From Candidatus Burkholderia verschuerenii (GTDB lineage Bacteria > Pseudomonadota > Gammaproteobacteria > Burkholderiales > Burkholderiaceae), in the NCBI RefSeq assembly GCF_001189365.1, contig NZ_LFJJ01000011.1:1-55964 (forward strand): a stretch of DNA of 55,964 nt, in the 5' to 3' direction. Positions within the stretch are counted from its first letter, which is position 1. Each line of letters opens with the position of its first letter. The position numbers and the translations under genes were made by a program. Positions 48,064 to 55,964 of this stretch are shown here, piece by piece. Below the pieces are notes generated by a model. The model made no database searches and had not been told where the DNA came from. It saw only the letters and a program-made list of their open reading frames with translations.

Positions 48064-49168
48064 ATGCTTTCCCCGACTTCCTCCGCACTCCGACGTGGCC
48101 GCGTGGCGCGCCTTCTGCACGCGTTCGCCTCGCCGTATTTCCGCTATCGGCACGCGAATCTGATCCACGCGATACGCGTGGCGCTCGGCATGGCGACATC
48201 GTTTATCGTCACGTCGGGCATCAACCTGCCGCACGGCGTATGGGCGTCGGTGTCGCTGCTGGTCGTGGTCGGCGGTTTGCAGCACTACGGCAATATCCGC
48301 AAGAAGGCGGCGGAGCGGGCCATCGGCACCATGCTCGGCGCGGTTCGGACTATTTCTCATCCTCGTGCAGACGATCTTCGGCGCGCCGTGGCTGTTCTTT
48401 CTGCTGATGTCGGTGATCGCGGGCGGCTGCGCGTATTACGCCATTGGCAAGGCGGGCTACGTGGCGCTGTTGACGGCGATCACGATGGTCATCGTCTCGG
48501 GTCACGGCGATCTGGATTTCAGCACCGGCTTGTGGCGCACGGCGAACGTGCTGATCGGCATCGTGATCGCGCTGGCGTTTTCGTTCGTGCTGCCGCAATA
48601 CGCGATCTATTCGTGGCGTTACCGGCTCGCGGACAATCTGCGCGAATGTGCACGGCTCTACGGCGCGCTGCTCGACGGTTCGCCGCTGATCGCCGAGGAA
48701 ACCGCGCGCCGTTTCTACGCGATGAGCCAGAGGCTCGTGCAATCGCGTGCGCTGATGGAATCGGTCGCCAAGGAAACGGATGTGCCGCTGGCGCGGCTGG
48801 AGGAGATTCAGCGTCTGCATCGCGCGATTCTGGCGGCGCTCGAAATGCTGACCAGTTCGATGCCGGAAGTCGGCAGCGCGCGCAACTTCGCGCTTGCCTG
48901 CACGCCGCGCGAGCTTCAGGTGCGCCAGCAGTTGCTGCGGATGGCGCGTGCGCTGCGATTCGGCCGGGTGAGTCTGCTGTACCGAAGCAACGATGCACCG
49001 CTTCAGTTGACGGAACCGTGCGCGGAAGCCGACGGCGATACGACGATGACGCAAGGCATGCACTGGCTCGCGATGCGATTCTCGAAACAGGTCGAGCGCT
49101 TGCGGCTGCGGCTGTCGGAGATCGAGCGGCAGTGGAATATAGAGGGCGCGCGGCCGCTCAACGGCTGA
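48064..49168 (+). pseudogene. FUSC-family inner membrane protein, frameshifted
   Basis: An efflux-type membrane protein (FUSC/aromatic acid exporter-like). The first frame from ATG 48064 gives YFRYRHANLIHAIRVALGMATSFIVTSGINLPHGVWASVSLLVVVGGLQHYGNIRKKAAERAIGTMLGA. Then at about 48342-48345 the sequence GCGGTTCGGA reads out of frame; FGLFLILVQTIFGAPWLFFLLMS continues in another frame and runs to 49168. One or two missing bases explain it. The second part has further helices and the cytosolic helical domain. Corrected length about 368 aa. Confidence 0.82.
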
Positions 49169-49195
49169 CGCGGCGCGCCTGGCGTTTCGATTGAC

Positions 49196-49624
49196 TTAAG
49201 CCGCCGCCGCTTCTTCCGGATGGACGACGTTGATGAGCCAAGGCACGCCGAAGCGATCTTTCACCATGCCGAAGCCCTGCGTGAAGAACGTGGATTGCCA
49301 CGGCGTCAGAATGTCGCCGCCATCGCTCAACGTAGTGAACACGCGTTCGCCGGATGCGGCATCGTCCGCGGCGATGGACAGCGTGAAGCCCGAATATTCG
49401 CGGCGCGGCTGACCGAATTGGCCGTCCGACACCATGATCGCGTTCGGTCCGACGCTGAACACGCCGTGCATGACCTTGTCGTGCCATTCGGGCGGGACGT
49501 TCGCGGCGTCCGGCGTATCGCGGAAGCGGACCAGCGTGTGAATCTGCGCGCCGAAAGCGGCCTGATAGAGCGCGAGCGCGTCGGCGCAATCGCCGTGATA
49601 AAACAAATAAGTGTCCAGCTGCAT
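49196..49624 (-). CDS. VOC family protein (PhnB/DUF1338-unrelated, 3-demethylubiquinone-9 3-methyltransferase-like fold)
   Basis: A 142-residue PhnB-like protein: LDTYLFYHGDCADALALYQAAFGAQIHTLVRFRDTP, then VMHGVFSVGPNAIMVSDGQ, and the closing ERVFTTLSDGGDILTPWQSTFFTQGFGMVKDRFGVPWLINV. This is the standard two-module VOC layout with the GVPWLINV ending. Catalytic role unknown; proteins of this type are often annotated as bleomycin-resistance or glyoxalase relatives without metal ligands. Intact and free-standing. Confidence 0.87.
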   Translation of the reverse strand: MQLDTYLFYHGDCADALALYQAAFGAQIHTLVRFRDTPDAANVPPEWHDKVMHGVFSVGPNAIMVSDGQFGQPRREYSGFTLSIAADDAASGERVFTTLSDGGDILTPWQSTFFTQGFGMVKDRFGVPWLINVVHPEEAAAA

Positions 49625-49789
49625 GTCAGACTTCCGAGCAAAGGCGGGCGTTCCGCGATAGCTGGGAGTCTATTGCACGGCCATGCTCGGACGGCTCTGA
49701 AAGCATGAAAATTACGTGTTCAGACGACTAAACACAGTGTTTCCTGCGCGAAATGACGCGATTTTTCGCTATTCGCGTGATCGGCGCAA

Positions 49790-49817
49790 TAAAAAACGCG
49801 CGGACTCGCCGCGCGTT
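49790..49817 (-). terminator. Rho-independent terminator of tal
   Basis: On the minus strand, after the tal stop, AACGCGCGG-CGAGT-CCGCGCGTT forms a strong hairpin followed by TTTT (plus strand AAAAAA at 49792-49797). The stem is 9 bp, almost entirely GC. Confidence 0.85.
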
Positions 49818-49839
49818 TTCATGCTTGTGCCGCTCAAGC

Positions 49840-50793
49840 TTATTGCAGCGCAGTGATCAGCTTTTCCAGCTTGATCGCGTCCGCGGCGAACGCGCGGATG
49901 CCTTCGGCGAGCTTTTCGGTGGCCATCGCGTCGTCGTTGACGAGGAAGCGGAAGGTCGATTCATCGATGGCGATCTTTTCGATGTTCTCGTTCTTCACGC
50001 TTTCCGGCGACAGCTTGCGATCGACCTTGTCGTTGCTGTCGGCGAGCTTCTTCAGCAGATCCGGGCTGATGGTGAGCAGATCGCAGCCGGCCAGTTCGGT
50101 GATCTGGCTGACAGTGCGGAAGCTCGCGCCCATCACCTCGGTCTTGTAGCCGAACTTCTTGTAGTACGCGTAGATGCGGCGCACCGACTGCACGCCCGAA
50201 TCGTTCGCGCCGCCGTTCTTGACTTCGTCCCATTCCGCGCCCGCCGACTTCTTATACCAGTCGTAAATACGGCCGACGAACGGCGAAATCAGTTGCGCGC
50301 CCGCTTCGGCGCAGGCCACGGCTTGCGCCAGCGAGAACAGCAGCGTCATGTTGCAGTGAATGCCTTCCTTCTGCAGCACTTCGGCCGCGCGGATGCCTTC
50401 CCAGGTCGACGCCAGCTTGATCAGCACGCGATCGCGGTTCATGCCGGCGGCTTCGTACAGCTTGATGATTTCGCGGCCCTTGTCGATCGACGCCTTGGTG
50501 TCGAACGACAGACGCGCGTCGACTTCGGTCGAGACGCGGCCCGGGACGATCTTCAGAATTTCGGTGCCGAACGCAATCAGCAGATGGTCGATGATCTGAC
50601 CCATCGGCTTATTCTTGTGCTCCTTGACGGTCTTTTCGAGCAGCGGCTTGTAGTCGTCCTTCTGCACGGCCTTCAGAACCAGCGACGGATTGGTCGTCGC
50701 GTCCTGCGGCTTGAATTCGACGAACTGTTGGAAGTCGCCCGTATCGGCGACGACGGTGGTGTATTGCTTGAGCTGGTCGAGAGCGGATGTCAT
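49840..50793 (-). CDS. tal: Transaldolase
   Basis: A 317-residue class I aldolase of the TalB type. The Schiff-base lysine is K126 in [20 protein letters not shown]17 (VVADTGDF) and the [12 protein letters not shown] motif complete the active site. [26 protein letters not shown] is also a family signature. It transfers the dihydroxyacetone unit between sedoheptulose 7-phosphate and glyceraldehyde 3-phosphate in the pentose phosphate pathway. It stands alone with a strong terminator after it. Intact, as expected for a central-metabolism gene. Confidence 0.97.
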   Translation of the reverse strand: MTSALDQLKQYTTVVADTGDFQQFVEFKPQDATTNPSLVLKAVQKDDYKPLLEKTVKEHKNKPMGQIIDHLLIAFGTEILKIVPGRVSTEVDARLSFDTKASIDKGREIIKLYEAAGMNRDRVLIKLASTWEGIRAAEVLQKEGIHCNMTLLFSLAQAVACAEAGAQLISPFVGRIYDWYKKSAGAEWDEVKNGGANDSGVQSVRRIYAYYKKFGYKTEVMGASFRTVSQITELAGCDLLTISPDLLKKLADSNDKVDRKLSPESVKNENIEKIAIDESTFRFLVNDDAMATEKLAEGIRAFAADAIKLEKLITALQ

Positions 50794-51015
50794 GTCGTAT
50801 CGTCGGCGCGTGGCGCCTTGTCAAATGCGGTAACCCGCGGATAACCATGATCGCGATGCCGTGCGGCGATGTCCCGCGCGCGGCGCGCGCCCTGAGTTCA
50901 CATCGATATTTTAGTCCTGCACGCGGCATTCCCGCTTGCGGCGTGCACGTTGCGCGCGAGATTTCGACCGGCGGCGCGTTCTTGCGTTCCTTGCTCGTTC
51001 CTCGGGCGTTCCCGA

Positions 51016-51264
51016 TCAGTCGACGGCGTAGGCGAGTTCGTGCCAGCGGCGCACCGTGCCCGAGCCTATCTGGCCGCGCGGGAAGCGCATCGCGCGGACT
51101 TCCTCGAGCGCGCGGGCGTCTTTTTGCGGATCGCCGCAACTCATTTTAAGAACGACGTCCTGCACGGTGCCGGCATCGTCGAGCAGGACGCGAACGATCG
51201 TCTTGCGTTTCTGGGCAGCGCCGGACGGCGCGCCGCGCGCCAGCAGTTTGTCGATCAGGGCCAT
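51016..51264 (-). CDS. Small hypothetical protein, TonB-C-like C-terminal region
   Basis: An 82-residue protein from ATG 51264 (MALIDKLLARG); the open frame extends to 51294. After a short basic helix, TIVRVLLDDAGTVQDVVLKMSCGDPQKDARALEEVRAMRFP resembles the beta-alpha-beta pattern of TonB C-terminal domains (VxLDxxGxVxxVxVxxSSGxxxLDxAAxxAVRxxxF). It lacks a membrane anchor, so it is not a TonB energiser itself. No functional context: tal lies downstream and a broken benzoate transporter upstream. Confidence 0.6.
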   Translation of the reverse strand: MALIDKLLARGAPSGAAQKRKTIVRVLLDDAGTVQDVVLKMSCGDPQKDARALEEVRAMRFPRGQIGSGTVRRWHELAYAVD

Positions 51265-51349
51265 GACGGTGAGGCGAGAGCGTGGATGAAGCATCGGCTG
51301 CGCAATGGTCAGCCGAATTCTCCATTGTAGGCGGCTCGCAAGCGCCCGC

Positions 51350-52547
51350 TCAGGCGCGTCGCGCGTTCAGGACGAAATGTGTCAAAACGCCCGCGACCAG
51401 TCCCCAGAATGCCGAGCCGATCGACAACAAAGTCAGGCCCGACGCCGTCACCATGAACGTCACCAGCGCCGGTTCACGCTGACGCACGTCGGCCATCGCG
51501 TTGGCGAGCCCGCTCGTGATCGAGCCGAACAGCGCGAGCGCCGCGACCGACACGACCAGCGCTTTCGGAAACGCCGCGAACAGCGCCGCGATGGTCGGTG
51601 CCCGCGATCAGATAGAACACGCCGCACCACACGGCCGCCGTGTAGCGCTTGTCGCGATTTTCGTGCGTCTCGCGTCCGATGCAGATGGCCGCCGTGATCG
51701 CCGCGAGATTGACGCCGTGCGAGCCGAACGGCGCGAGCAGCAGCGAGGCGATGCCGGTGGTCGAAATCAGCGGCGCGGACGGCGTGGTGTAGCCGTCGGC
51801 GCGCAGCACGGCGATGCCCGGCACGTTCTGCGACGCCACCGCGACGATAAACAGCGGCACGCCGATGCTGATCGCCGCCGACACCGAGAACGTCGGCATC
51901 GTGAAGACGGGATGCGCGAGCGCGACATGAAAGCGCGAAAAGTCGAGCAGCCCGAGCGCGCCCGCCAGCGCGATGCCCGCGACGAGCGTTGCCGGAATCG
52001 CGTAACGCGGCACGAAGCGCTTGCCGATCAGATAGACGAAGAACATCGCGATGACGAGCGCGGTCTGATGTTCCGTCGCATGAAAAATCTCGATGCCGAT
52101 CTCGAACAGAATGCCCGCCAGCAGCGCCGCCGCGATGCCCGACGGCACGCGCTTCATCAGCGTGTCGAACCAGCCGGTCAGGCCGACGGCGCTCAGCAGC
52201 GCGGCGCAGATGACGAACGCGCCGATCGCATCGGAATAGGGCACGTTCGGCAGCGACGACACCAGCAGCGCCGCGCCCGGCGTCGACCACGCGACCACGA
52301 CCGGCGCGCGGTATCGCAGCGACAGACCGATGGTGCACAAGGCCATGCCCATCGAGAGCGCCCAGATCCACGAGGAAATCTGCGCGTCGCTCAGGTGCGC
52401 GGCCTGACCGGCCTGAAACATCAGCACGAGCGAGCTGGTGTAGCCCGTCATCATCGCGACGAAACCGGCGACGAGCGTGGAAACGGAGGTATCGGAGAAG
52501 GGACGCAGGGGCGCGCGCACGACGGGCGCGGAAGGCGATGCTTTCAT
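51350..52547 (-). pseudogene. benE: BenE-family benzoate/H+ symporter, frameshifted
   Basis: Aromatic acid carrier with about 12 helices: STLVAGFVAMMTGYTSSLVLMFQAGQAAHLSDAQISSWIWALSMGMAL, YRAPVVVAWSTPGAALL and ITAAICIGRETHENRDKRYTAAVWCGVFYLIAGT are characteristic BenE blocks. Near 51600 four extra bases (ACC-GACC) shift the frame; the expected IAALFAAFPKALVVSVAALALFGSI continues in another frame to the stop at 51350. Only the last ~80 residues are affected. No ben or cat degradation genes lie nearby, though pcaHG is 34 kb away. Corrected length about 398 aa. Confidence 0.86.
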
Positions 52548-52581
52548 TTTTCGAGTGTGTGTTGCGTGTATTACTTGTGTG

Positions 52582-53761
52582 TTACTTGGATAAGGCGCGC
52601 ATCGCGGCTTCGAGACCGGCCATCGTCAGCCCGTACATCCGGTTGCCGAGGATATTGCGAATCGCCGCGATCGACTGGCGATATTCCCACAAACGCTCCG
52701 GCTCCGGATTGAGCCACGCGTGATGCGAAAACTGATCGGCGAAGCGGCGCAGCCAGACCGCGCCCGCTTCGGCATTGTTGTACTCGACGGAGCCGCCCGG
52801 TTGCAGGACTTCGTACGGGCTCATGGTGGCGTCGCCTACGAAGATCAGCTTTGTAGTCGGGCGTGAACTTGTGCAGCACGCACGTCGAAGGTCGACGCGC
52901 GCTCGGTGTGGCGGCGGCAATTGTTCTTCCACAGATAGTCGTACACGCAGTTGTGGAAGTAATAGAACTCAAGATGTTTGAATTCCGCCTTTGCTGCCGA
53001 GAACAGCTCTTCGACGCGCTTGATGTGATCGTCCATCGAGCCGCCCACGTCGAGCAGCATCAGCACCTTCACGTTGTTGTGACGCTCGGGCACCATCTTG
53101 AGATCGAGCCAGCCGGCGTTCGCGGCGGTGCTGCGGATGGTGTCGGGCAGATCGAGTTCTTCCGCCGCGCCTTCGCGCGCGAAACGGCGCAGACGCCGCA
53201 GCGCGACCTTGATGTTGCGCGTGCCGATTTCCACCTGATCGTCGTAGTCGGCATAGGCGCGCTGATCCCACACTTTCACGGCGCTGCGATTGCCCGAGGC
53301 CTCGCCGCCGATCCGAAAGCCTTCCGGGTTATATCCGCCGTGCCCGAACGGCGACGTGCCGCCCGTGCCGATCCACTTGTTGCCGCTTTCGTGACGGCCT
53401 TTCGCTCGTCCATCAGTTCCTTGAAGCGCTCCATCAGCTTGTCGAGACCGCCGAGCGCCTCGATACGCTTCTTTTCTTCCGCCGAGAACTCGCGTTCCAG
53501 ACGCTTCTTGAGCCAGTCGAGCGGGACCTCGAAAGCCTGGTCGGGAATCTGCGTGACGCCGTGAAAGTACTCGCCGAACGTGCGATCGAACTTGTCGAAG
53601 TACTTCTCGTCCTTGACCAGCGTCATGCGCGCGAGAAAGTAGAACTCGTCCAGCGACGGCTGGATGACCTGCGCCTTGAGCGCTTCGAGCAGCGTCAGAT
53701 ATTCCTTGACGGAGACGGGCAGCTTCGCGTTGCGCAACGAGTAGAAAAAGTCGATCAGCAT
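52582..53761 (-). pseudogene. VWA-domain (CoxE-like) protein, three frameshifts
   Basis: Partner of the MoxR ATPase at 54388. N-terminal part from ATG 53761 (FFYSLRNAKLPVSVKEYLTLLEAL to KELMDERK); then a missing A in an A-run near 53398 shifts the frame to RHESGNKWIGTGGTSPFGHGGYNPEGFRIGGEASG. The VWA domain follows with the metal-site motif LLDVGGSMDDH. A perfect GTGC duplication (near 52878) and an extra A in TACAAAGCTG (near 52850) cause two more shifts before LIFVGDATMSPYEV and the end LTMAGLEAAMRALSK. Corrected length about 390 aa. Three lesions in one gene make function very unlikely if the assembly is right. Confidence 0.85.
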
Positions 53762-53789
53762 GGCGCGGTCTCCTTGACGCTTTCGTAGC

Positions 53790-54380
53790 TCAGCGGTCGA
53801 GCCGGAACTTCAGGTTGGCACGCACCGCCGGCCATTCCGATTCGATGATCGAGAACACGACCGTATCGCGATACGCGCCGTTCCGGCTGATGCCGCTGTT
53901 GCGCAGAATGCCGTCCTGTTTCGCGCCCAGCCGCGCAATCGCCGCGCGCGATGCGTGATTCATGAAATGCGTGCAGAACTCGACGGCGATCGTGTGCAGT
54001 TGCTCGAACGCGTGCGTGAGCAACAGCAGCTTGGCTTCGGCATTGAGCGAGGTTTTTTGCACCCGCTTCGCATACCACGTATGGCCGATTTCCAGCCGCC
54101 GATTCGCCTCTTCGACATTGAAATAACGCGTCGAGCCGACGATCTCGCCGCTCTTCTTGTCGATCACCGTGAACGGCTGCGCGCCCAGCCGATCGCGCAT
54201 GTCGAGCGCGGTGTCGAGATAGGCGCGCGTTTCCTCGGGCGAGGGCACGAAGGTGTACCAAAGCTTCCACAATTCGCCGTCGCTGGCGGTGGCGCTCAGG
54301 GCGTGCTCGTGTTCGAGCGTGAGAGGCACGAGCCTGACGTGCTCGCCTTCCAGCGTGACGGGTTCGATCCAGCGGCTCAT
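53790..54380 (-). CDS. GNAT-family N-acetyltransferase
   Basis: A 196-residue acetyltransferase of the RimJ/RimL-like type: MSRWIEPVTLEGEHVRLVPLTLEHEHAL, PFTVIDKKSGEIVGSTRYFNVEEANRRLEIGHTWYAKRVQKTSLNAEAKLLLLTHAFEQL, then RLGAKQDGILRNSG. The pattern with T-x-x-N-x-E-A-K forms the acetyl-CoA loop. It lies between the moxR-like gene (7-bp gap) and the VWA gene (28-bp gap) on the same strand, so all three are probably cotranscribed. Substrate unknown; protein N-terminal or small-molecule acetylation is possible. Confidence 0.88.
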   Translation of the reverse strand: MSRWIEPVTLEGEHVRLVPLTLEHEHALSATASDGELWKLWYTFVPSPEETRAYLDTALDMRDRLGAQPFTVIDKKSGEIVGSTRYFNVEEANRRLEIGHTWYAKRVQKTSLNAEAKLLLLTHAFEQLHTIAVEFCTHFMNHASRAAIARLGAKQDGILRNSGISRNGAYRDTVVFSIIESEWPAVRANLKFRLDR

Positions 54381-54387
54381 TTGTCTT

Positions 54388-55230
54388 CTAGCGATGATTG
54401 CGGTTCATGAACAGCAGCCGTTCGAACAGCGCGACATCCTGCTCGTTCTTCAGCAGCGCGCCGTGCAGCGGCGGGATGATCTGCTTCTGATCGTCGGAGC
54501 GCAGCGCTTCGGGCGGAATGTCTTCGGCGAGCAGCAGCTTGAGCCAGTCGAGCAGTTCGGACGTCGACGGCTTCTTCTTCAGGCCCGACACATTGCGCAA
54601 TTCGAAGAAGCTCTGCATCGCGGCGGCGAGCAGGTCCTGCTTGATGTTCGGAAAATGCACCTCGACGATATCCTTCATCGTCTGCGCATCCGGGAACTTG
54701 ATGTAGTGGAAGAAGCAGCGGCGCAGGAACGCGTCCGGCAACTCCTTCTCGTTATTCGACGTGATGATCACCAGCGGCCGATGCCGCGCCTTCACGAGCT
54801 CGCGCGTCTCGTAGACATAGAACTCCATGCGGTCGAGTTCGCGCAGCAGATCGTTCGGGAATTCGATATCCGCCTTGTCGATCTCGTCGATCAGCAGCAC
54901 CGACTGCGAATCCGAGTCGAAGGCCTGCCACAGCACGCCCTTGACGATGTAATTGCGGATGTCCTTCACGCGCTCGTCGCCGAGTTGCGAATCGCGCAGG
55001 CGCGAGACCGCGTCGTACTCGTAGAGACCCTGCTGCGCCTTGGTCGTCGACTTGATATGCCATTGCAGCAGCGGCATGCCCAGCGCGGTAGCGACTTCCT
55101 CCGCCAGCATGGTCTTGCCGGTGCCGGGTTCGCCCTTGATCAGCAGCGGCCGTTGAAGCGTCATCGCGGCGTTCACCGCGAGTTTGAGGTCGTCTGTCGC
55201 AACGTACTGCGATGAGCCTTCGAAACGCAT
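54388..55230 (-). CDS. MoxR-like AAA+ ATPase
   Basis: A 280-residue ATPase. Walker A GEPGTGKT (33-40), Walker B LLIDEID (112-118), sensor 1 IITSNNEKELPDAFLRRCFFHYIKF with the arginine finger. The order MoxR-GNAT-VWA is typical: the MoxR ATPase and a VWA/MIDAS protein usually act together as a chaperone inserting metal cofactors or maturing enzymes. Here the VWA partner carries three frameshifts, so the ATPase may be left without its partner. First gene of its operon, starting at ATG 55230. Confidence 0.92.
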   Translation of the reverse strand: MRFEGSSQYVATDDLKLAVNAAMTLQRPLLIKGEPGTGKTMLAEEVATALGMPLLQWHIKSTTKAQQGLYEYDAVSRLRDSQLGDERVKDIRNYIVKGVLWQAFDSDSQSVLLIDEIDKADIEFPNDLLRELDRMEFYVYETRELVKARHRPLVIITSNNEKELPDAFLRRCFFHYIKFPDAQTMKDIVEVHFPNIKQDLLAAAMQSFFELRNVSGLKKKPSTSELLDWLKLLLAEDIPPEALRSDDQKQIIPPLHGALLKNEQDVALFERLLFMNRNHR

Positions 55231-55469
55231 GACGAAGATCCCGGTCGGAGAAAAAAATCCCAGTATAAGTCAGAAGACCTTTTGAGATAGCCGCGCGGCA
55301 GGTATCGTGTGAGCCGCCGTCGACGGGCTGTCGGGGCCGTGCCGGACGCGGTTTTCGAACGCGCGCGACGGCCGTTGCGGACCATCGCGCGGGCGGTGGC
55401 TGGGCGCGCGTGCAATTTCCGTACGCGGCCGTGCGCGCCGGGCAGGGACGAATTGTCGCAGGCGGAAAC

Positions 55470-55661
55470 GCTGCCTTGCGCCACGCCGTCGTCGTACTTG
55501 ACGAAGGAATCGCTGCCCCCGGTGCGGGCGGCGTTGTTGGCGTAGCTGATACCGGCATCGATGATGCCGTACAGGGTGACGCTGCTCTGAGCGTGGGCGG
55601 TCGTTGCTGCGAGCGAGGCAAAAGCGGCGAGAGCGGCGGTTGCCAAGAGATTCTTCTTCAA
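55470..55661 (-). pseudogene. Gram-negative porin, 5' stub only
   Basis: From 55661: KKNLLATAALAAFASLAATTAHA as signal peptide, then QSSVTLYGIIDAGISYANNAARTGG and SDSFVKYDDGVAQGS, the exact style of Burkholderia OmpC-type porins (usually 350-390 aa). After about residue 64 (VSACDNSS) similarity ends and the frame runs through unrelated sequence into the MoxR gene. The start codon is TTG, with GGAG 7 nt upstream. The missing 300 residues are not elsewhere in the window. The stub lies 180 bp from the IS end, so an IS-linked deletion is plausible. Confidence 0.8.
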
Positions 55662-55840
55662 AACAAGCTCCGTGAGTTGTTGGTTCGCGGTGTGCGGTCG
55701 TTGTGGTTCAACGCGTGTCTGCGATGTATCACGCTCTGTTGGCGTGTGACAGCGACGGGCGAAATGTAGCGGTCGCTAAAGAAACAAATGTGACAGTGCT
55801 TTCACGCGCCTTGCGCTGTGTCGCGCGTGCAACAGCACTA

Positions 55841-55964
55841 GGCTCTATTCACATTTGAAGAAATGTGTTTACATCTCATCTTTTGCGTAAGCGATCAAGA
55901 TGAGTCGAATGTTGCTGACCGATGAGATATGGGGACGACTGGAGTCCATTGTTCCGGGTAAGCC
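55841..55964 (+). mobile_element. IS5-family insertion sequence, left end and transposase start
   Basis: The terminal inverted repeat GGCTCTATTCACATTTGAAG begins at 55841, preceded by CTA. A transposase reading frame starts at ATG 55900: MSRMLLTDEIWGRLESIVPG, which matches the N terminus of IS5-family (IS427-like) transposases. The window ends 22 codons in. The repeat pairs with the one at 163-182. Element orientation is the same as in the left remnant. Confidence 0.85.

Noticed and set aside
49730..49742. Perfect 13-bp palindrome AAACACAGTGTTT as an operator
   Set aside because: It lies between two convergent or unrelated gene ends, with no promoter beside it and no second copy noticed. Too little to support a regulatory call.

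Overview
The window looks like a piece of a chromosome from a high-GC betaproteobacterium of the Burkholderia/Paraburkholderia/Caballeronia group. This rests on gene content (pcaHG-pcaQ, liuABD with a TetR regulator, Burkholderia-type porin start, parE-parC, transaldolase) and on residue patterns I recognise; no search was run. Both edges are IS5-family ends in the same orientation: a decayed transposase tail with its inverted repeat at the left (1-182) and the start of a fresh element at the right (55841-55964).

Layout. 0.2-8.2 kb: NTF2-like protein, M14/aspartoacylase-type hydrolase, amino-acid binding protein, a TetR/DHA2 exporter pair, an orphan XRE antitoxin, an MFS carrier and a ferritin-like diiron protein. 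8.2-13.9 kb: TetR regulator divergent from liuA-liuB-liuD (leucine catabolism). 13.9-21 kb: OmpA lipoprotein, AI-2E transporter, DUF2288, pcaGH with pcaQ (protocatechuate cleavage), a lone receiver protein, and a LysR/SDR pair. 20.9-23.3 kb: a rearranged island in which a DUF4399 gene is cut in two by an inversion and plsC and a DUF4239 gene have lost their 5' ends. 23.5-31.1 kb: uup, parE, parC and a PIN toxin-antitoxin pair. 31.3-41.4 kb: CopD-like protein, GGDEF-EAL enzyme, PhzF-RidA-aminotransferase group, DMT exporter, VOC protein, MocR regulator, HExxH protein. 41.5-49.2 kb: htpG with a sigma-32-like promoter, a small internally repeated protein, ubiC-like gene, deoxyinosine glycosylase and spermidine-synthase-like gene, a DUF3311 protein carrying a (His-Trp)13 tract, its sodium:solute symporter, and a FUSC protein. 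49.2-55.7 kb: VOC protein, transaldolase, benzoate-type transporter, VWA-GNAT-MoxR operon and a porin stub.

The striking global property is gene damage. At least eleven genes carry frameshifts, one has a TGG-to-TAG type nonsense codon, one SDR has lost its catalytic lysine, a porin is reduced to about 64 residues and one gene is split by inversion. Core genes (parE, parC, htpG, tal, uup, liuABD, pcaHG) are intact; transporters and regulators are hit most. This fits a lineage in early genome reduction with active IS elements (a host-restricted symbiont is one possibility). Part of the 1-nt indels could instead be sequencing or assembly error, and reads are needed to tell.

The most unusual intact feature is the perfect hexanucleotide array (CATTGG)13(CTTTGG)3 inside the DUF3311 gene. 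It encodes thirteen His-Trp and three Leu-Trp dipeptides just before the first membrane helix of the symporter's small partner protein.
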